Of a DNA stretch of 64,000 nt, positions 61,137-64,000 are shown piece by piece (position 1 is the first letter of the stretch; each line of letters opens with the position of its first letter). Made by a program: the position numbers and the translations under genes. The stretch is from the NCBI GenBank assembly GCA_024752435.1, contig CP103035.1, positions 682,001 to 746,000 of the forward strand, read 5' to 3'. This DNA is from Allantophomopsis cytisporea. Its lineage: Eukaryota; Ascomycota; Leotiomycetes; Phacidiales; Phacidiaceae. The notes beneath the pieces were generated by a model, which worked only from the letters and a program-made list of their open reading frames with translations, ran no database searches and was not told the origin of the DNA.

Positions 61137-61506
61137 GGAGGAAGTTGCACCAATGATCTATTTGGACGAATTTCTAGCGGTGCCGTGACGTTTCTTAGAT
61201 ATATTTTCATAGTACTTCCTGTTGACATCTCCGATTCGACGATATCAGATTGCTAGACTTGATATCTGAAGGCTCAGAGACAGTCACTCTCAAAAGATTT
61301 GACAAGGGTTAGCATAAATTTAAGTCAAAACCTCAACTTCAATTACGTTCGGGTACTTGTGAGGTGTAAGAGACATCTAGATGGAGAGTTTGAAGCTTTC
61401 TTCAGTTTGACCAACTAAATCTTTGCTCAAACCCATATTAAACTATACACTTCTAATGTGCGGGTTTGAAGAACCACAAGTATCATCTATTTGCACCACA
61501 AAAGTA
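61137..61506. other. Convergent 3' flanks
   Basis: Short AT-rich interval between the fusion gene and the HIT gene. Nothing else seen. Confidence 0.5.
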
Positions 61507-62305
61507 TTATGCTTCCCCCTTGCTCACGGAAGTAGTATTAGCCTGGTCAGAAGCAATAGCATCCTCGACCAAAGTAGACATTGAAGCCTCATCAGCATTT
61601 CCCTCTCCATTCCCATCCCCCAGAACGCCCAACTTCTCTAGCACACACTGATCACTCACCCACATCCCGGGAAACCACAGCGGGTACTTTAACATCCGCA
61701 AAAGCCAATGAGGCTGCACAATGACATGCAGATGCAGATGATGTACGGAGATGATATCGGGGGCCCCAAAAGTACCCATGACGCCTCCAAGTGGTCGATG
61801 GCCACGGTGATATCCACAGTGAACCTCCTCCGGCGGCACGTCTGGAAAGTTCTCGAGAAGAAGCTTGTCTTTCACGGTCTCCATAGCAATGACTAGGTAT
61901 GCATGAGCTTGGAAGTTAGGATATTTGGGGAGAGGAAGGGAAGGTACATAGATCTCGATCTGCACTCGTCACGCTCTCGATGTCGCGAATGTGTCGAAGC
62001 GGTACGATGAGCCAGTGTGCCGTGCCGGCCAACTGCCTGTTCTCGACAGCAAGAAGGGTTTCATCCTGCTCATATCAGTCATATATATGTATATAAATAT
62101 TAGACCCTACACCGCACATGTGTATGCTTTATAGCATACAACCATCAAACGGCTCTGGAAGGCCTATATATATGCTACACAAATACAAATACATAAATGC
62201 ACATACCTCGTAAACAATATTCTTGAGCTCGTCGCGGCGGTCAGGGCAGAAGAGACAGGGACCTTCGGGAGAGGTGCCAAAAAAGGCATTGTACGAGAAG
62301 ACCAT
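61507..62305 (-). CDS. HIT-family nucleotide hydrolase/transferase
   Basis: Three exons: 62305-62207, 62065-61948 and 61892-61507, giving 200 residues. The second intron has a CTAAC branch site and joins SADRDL to FIAMETVKDKLL. Near the N-terminus CLFCPDRRDE gives a CxxC, as in zinc-binding HINT-type proteins. ETLLAVENRQLAGTAHWLIV and PLRHIRDIES are typical strands, and the histidine triad H124-L-H126-L-H128-V-I is intact within SVHHLHLHVIVQP. The middle histidine forms a nucleotidyl intermediate in the family. The C-terminal 50 residues are acidic and disordered. Members hydrolyse AMP-linked substrates. The exact substrate is unknown. No aprataxin-like zinc-finger tail or extra domain is present. 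Confidence 0.92.
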
Positions 62306-63557
62306 CTATGGAGGAGCAACTTCTGAGAAACATAAATGGCGTGGGTTTTTCTTGTAGCTACGAAACTTATATACGCGGTCCGATGCGAGCGCTGTTGACT
62401 GATTAGGCTGTGTTGAAGATTTCTGAGTTGAGTGACTTAGGATCATTGAAGATTGTGGAGTTGGGCTGTGTTAAGCAAGGCAGACCGGAAGTCGTGGCGA
62501 GCTAAGCGCAGGGTGAAGACTCCAAGGCGCTTTGATGTCCAAGTGTAGATTTACTTTGGTGATGTTGGATGTTAAAGGGCCGGTGAGGATGTTGTGAGTT
62601 TGCTAAGGCGTAGGTTCTGTACTGCCACGATGCAGATGAATATTTTCGATGCGGTTATTCTGACTGTGTGACAAGTCGCTCTCTGTGAACGACTCCGATC
62701 AGATGACCATGGCCATAACGTTGTAACCGTCACATCTTCTCAGTCCACTCGCTACCTTTGCTACCAACCCTCTCCTCCAGACTGCCCCAAGAGAAGTACC
62801 ATTGATACAAAACTCGTAGACGGCAGTGCAGCAGATATGTAGATATACGCTCGACTCTGTTTCAGAGTTGATATTGTATGGTGTGCAGGAAGGCGGTAAA
62901 GAAGAATGAGTGAGTACTCATACCTAATTGCAGTCAATCTTATGTCGCCATTCCAATGTTCCAGAATGCAATTCAACTCAAACTCCAGTAGTTGTTTGTT
63001 TATGCATATTATTGATTGTCTTGTCTTGGTGAAGTATGTAAGAGGTTATGCAAGAAGCCTACGAATTGCGTAATTATGACCAAAAAGTATGTCGCCATTG
63101 TATCATTCCGACACATGATATATAGCTCAGCTGCCTCCCCAGAAGTCTCCCAGAAGCCACTTCTCGAGATCAAGCTTGCTCAGTCACTATTCGAGCCGCT
63201 ACTTAAAGTCACCAAATTTCACAATCAGAGTGGGAGGCACATTATAATCAAGGATTTCGTCTATTCCATTGCATGAGCTCGTTATGCCGTCGAAACTCTT
63301 CTCGATCTAATTCGTAAAACCGTTCATTACAGGCCTCACCCACCCTCCAAGTCTATAATCCCACCAAGGTCGACACCTAACGCCAAGCAATCTTTATATA
63401 AAGAACAAAAAAAAGAAAAGGGTATAATATATCAGCTTCAATCAACGCAACGCTCGCCAAAAAAACAGCAACAACCTTCTCATCTTGCACCCTCACACAA
63501 AGAGAAGACCTCTTCGACATTTGAAATGCACAGCGCACACAAGCACACACGAGATAC
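62306..63557. other. Intergenic spacer, nothing recognised
   Basis: Promoter of the HIT gene on the left and the 3' flank of the FYVE gene on the right. Short frames only. Confidence 0.5.
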
Positions 63558-63953
63558 TTAGAAGGTACTCCAGGTCCAGTCTCTTGGAACGGAAGCACCG
63601 AGACTCTCAGCCATACCTCCTTCCTTCTTTCCAGAGAGGTTCATGACTCTGCCCTTACAACCAATGACAGGTGTCTTGGTACCCTGACTGTCCTCAGACG
63701 CCTCAGAATTGCTTCTAGAAGTTCTAGAGAACTCCCAGCTCTTGTACTCTCCCCAGCAACTCTCGCATGCACGCTGTAAGCCACCACGGGGGTGGAAGGC
63801 GGCGTCCTGATCGAGAGGAACAGCATAGGAGGAGTGGGTATCGCAGTAAATGTTACCACAACGACGGCAGTGATGGCGACGTTTGAAGTAGGTGAAGGTG
63901 CGAGTACAAGAGGAATCATCGCACACGGAGGAAGCGGAATCTGGCTGGAGGGG
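63558..63953 (-). CDS. FYVE zinc-finger protein (3' exon only, truncated by window edge)
   Basis: The last coding exon runs from an acceptor CTGACAG at 63954 to the stop at 63558, 131 codons in phase 0; the upstream exons lie beyond the window. It encodes almost a whole FYVE finger. It opens PLQPDSASSVCDDSSCTRTF, then shows the signature KRRHHCRRCGNIYC, and further cysteines end in RACESCW. The eight zinc-coordinating cysteine/histidine positions are all identifiable. FYVE domains bind phosphatidylinositol 3-phosphate on endosomes. A Ser-rich tail of 60 residues ends RDWTWSTF. The WxxD motif that usually precedes the first Cys pair is not visible in this exon; it may be in the preceding one. 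Partner domains are unknown. Confidence 0.85.
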   Translation of the reverse strand, partial: PLQPDSASSVCDDSSCTRTFTYFKRRHHCRRCGNIYCDTHSSYAVPLDQDAAFHPRGGLQRACESCWGEYKSWEFSRTSRSNSEASEDSQGTKTPVIGCKGRVMNLSGKKEGGMAESLGASVPRDWTWSTF

Positions 63954-64000
63954 CTGTCAGTCGCTGCTTTACGTGACGTTGTTCGCAGTGGGGCAAAGAA

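Noticed and set aside
1..64000. tRNA genes, rRNA, CRISPR arrays, intact transposons
   Set aside because: No T-arm/anticodon-arm pattern, no rRNA core motif, no spaced repeat array and no transposase or reverse-transcriptase motif was found by reading. A tRNAscan or repeat search was not possible here.

Overview
This window is nuclear DNA from a filamentous ascomycete, most likely a leotiomycete (Botrytis/Sclerotinia-like). The evidence is intron-rich genes with short GT..AG introns and CTAAC-like branch sites, fungus-type families, gene spacing and moderate AT content. The class-level placement is inference. No rRNA, tRNA, CRISPR array or intact transposon was recognised. Exon joins were made by eye from splice motifs, phase continuity and family alignment; no transcript data were available.

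Left part (1-24.5 kb): the 5' two-thirds of a TPR protein resembling fungal O-GlcNAc transferase (minus, runs off the left edge); RPL12/uL11 (minus, five coding exons); a coiled-coil protein with a Cys/His-rich motif (plus); an F-box protein (plus); a 1,890-residue Dbl-homology RhoGEF-like protein (plus); a beta-carbonic anhydrase (plus); and a secreted intradiol dioxygenase (minus).

Middle (27.4-37.5 kb): a multi-spanning membrane protein with an AT-hook (plus); a prolyl-4-hydroxylase-type 2OG/Fe(II) oxygenase (minus); a WRAP73/Wdr8 ortholog (minus) divergent from a MoaA-MoaC bifunctional molybdenum-cofactor gene (cnxABC/MOCS1 type, plus); and an EBP-type sterol isomerase (minus). In the Moco gene the intron between the two domains starts inside the GG codons that would end a free MoaA protein, so splicing versus retention would give two products. 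From 37.5 to about 44.2 kb there is a gene-poor, AT-rich stretch with simple repeats.

Right part (44.7-64 kb): a two-RRM protein (plus); an AAAP/Mtr-like amino-acid permease (minus); Nup84/Nup107 (minus); CMC4, a twin-CX9C mitochondrial protein whose first coding exon is only the ATG (minus), divergent from SUMO (plus); an alpha-beta fused succinyl-CoA synthetase-like protein whose ATP-grasp part is severely shortened (plus); a HIT-family protein (minus); and the 3' end of a FYVE-finger gene (minus, runs off the right edge).

There is no operon logic. Genes stand alone, with divergent promoters at WRAP73/cnxABC and CMC4/SUMO. The strongest second-look items are the Moco splice switch, the remodelled succinyl-CoA synthetase fusion, the micro-exon genes, the EBP isomerase and the AT-hook membrane protein.
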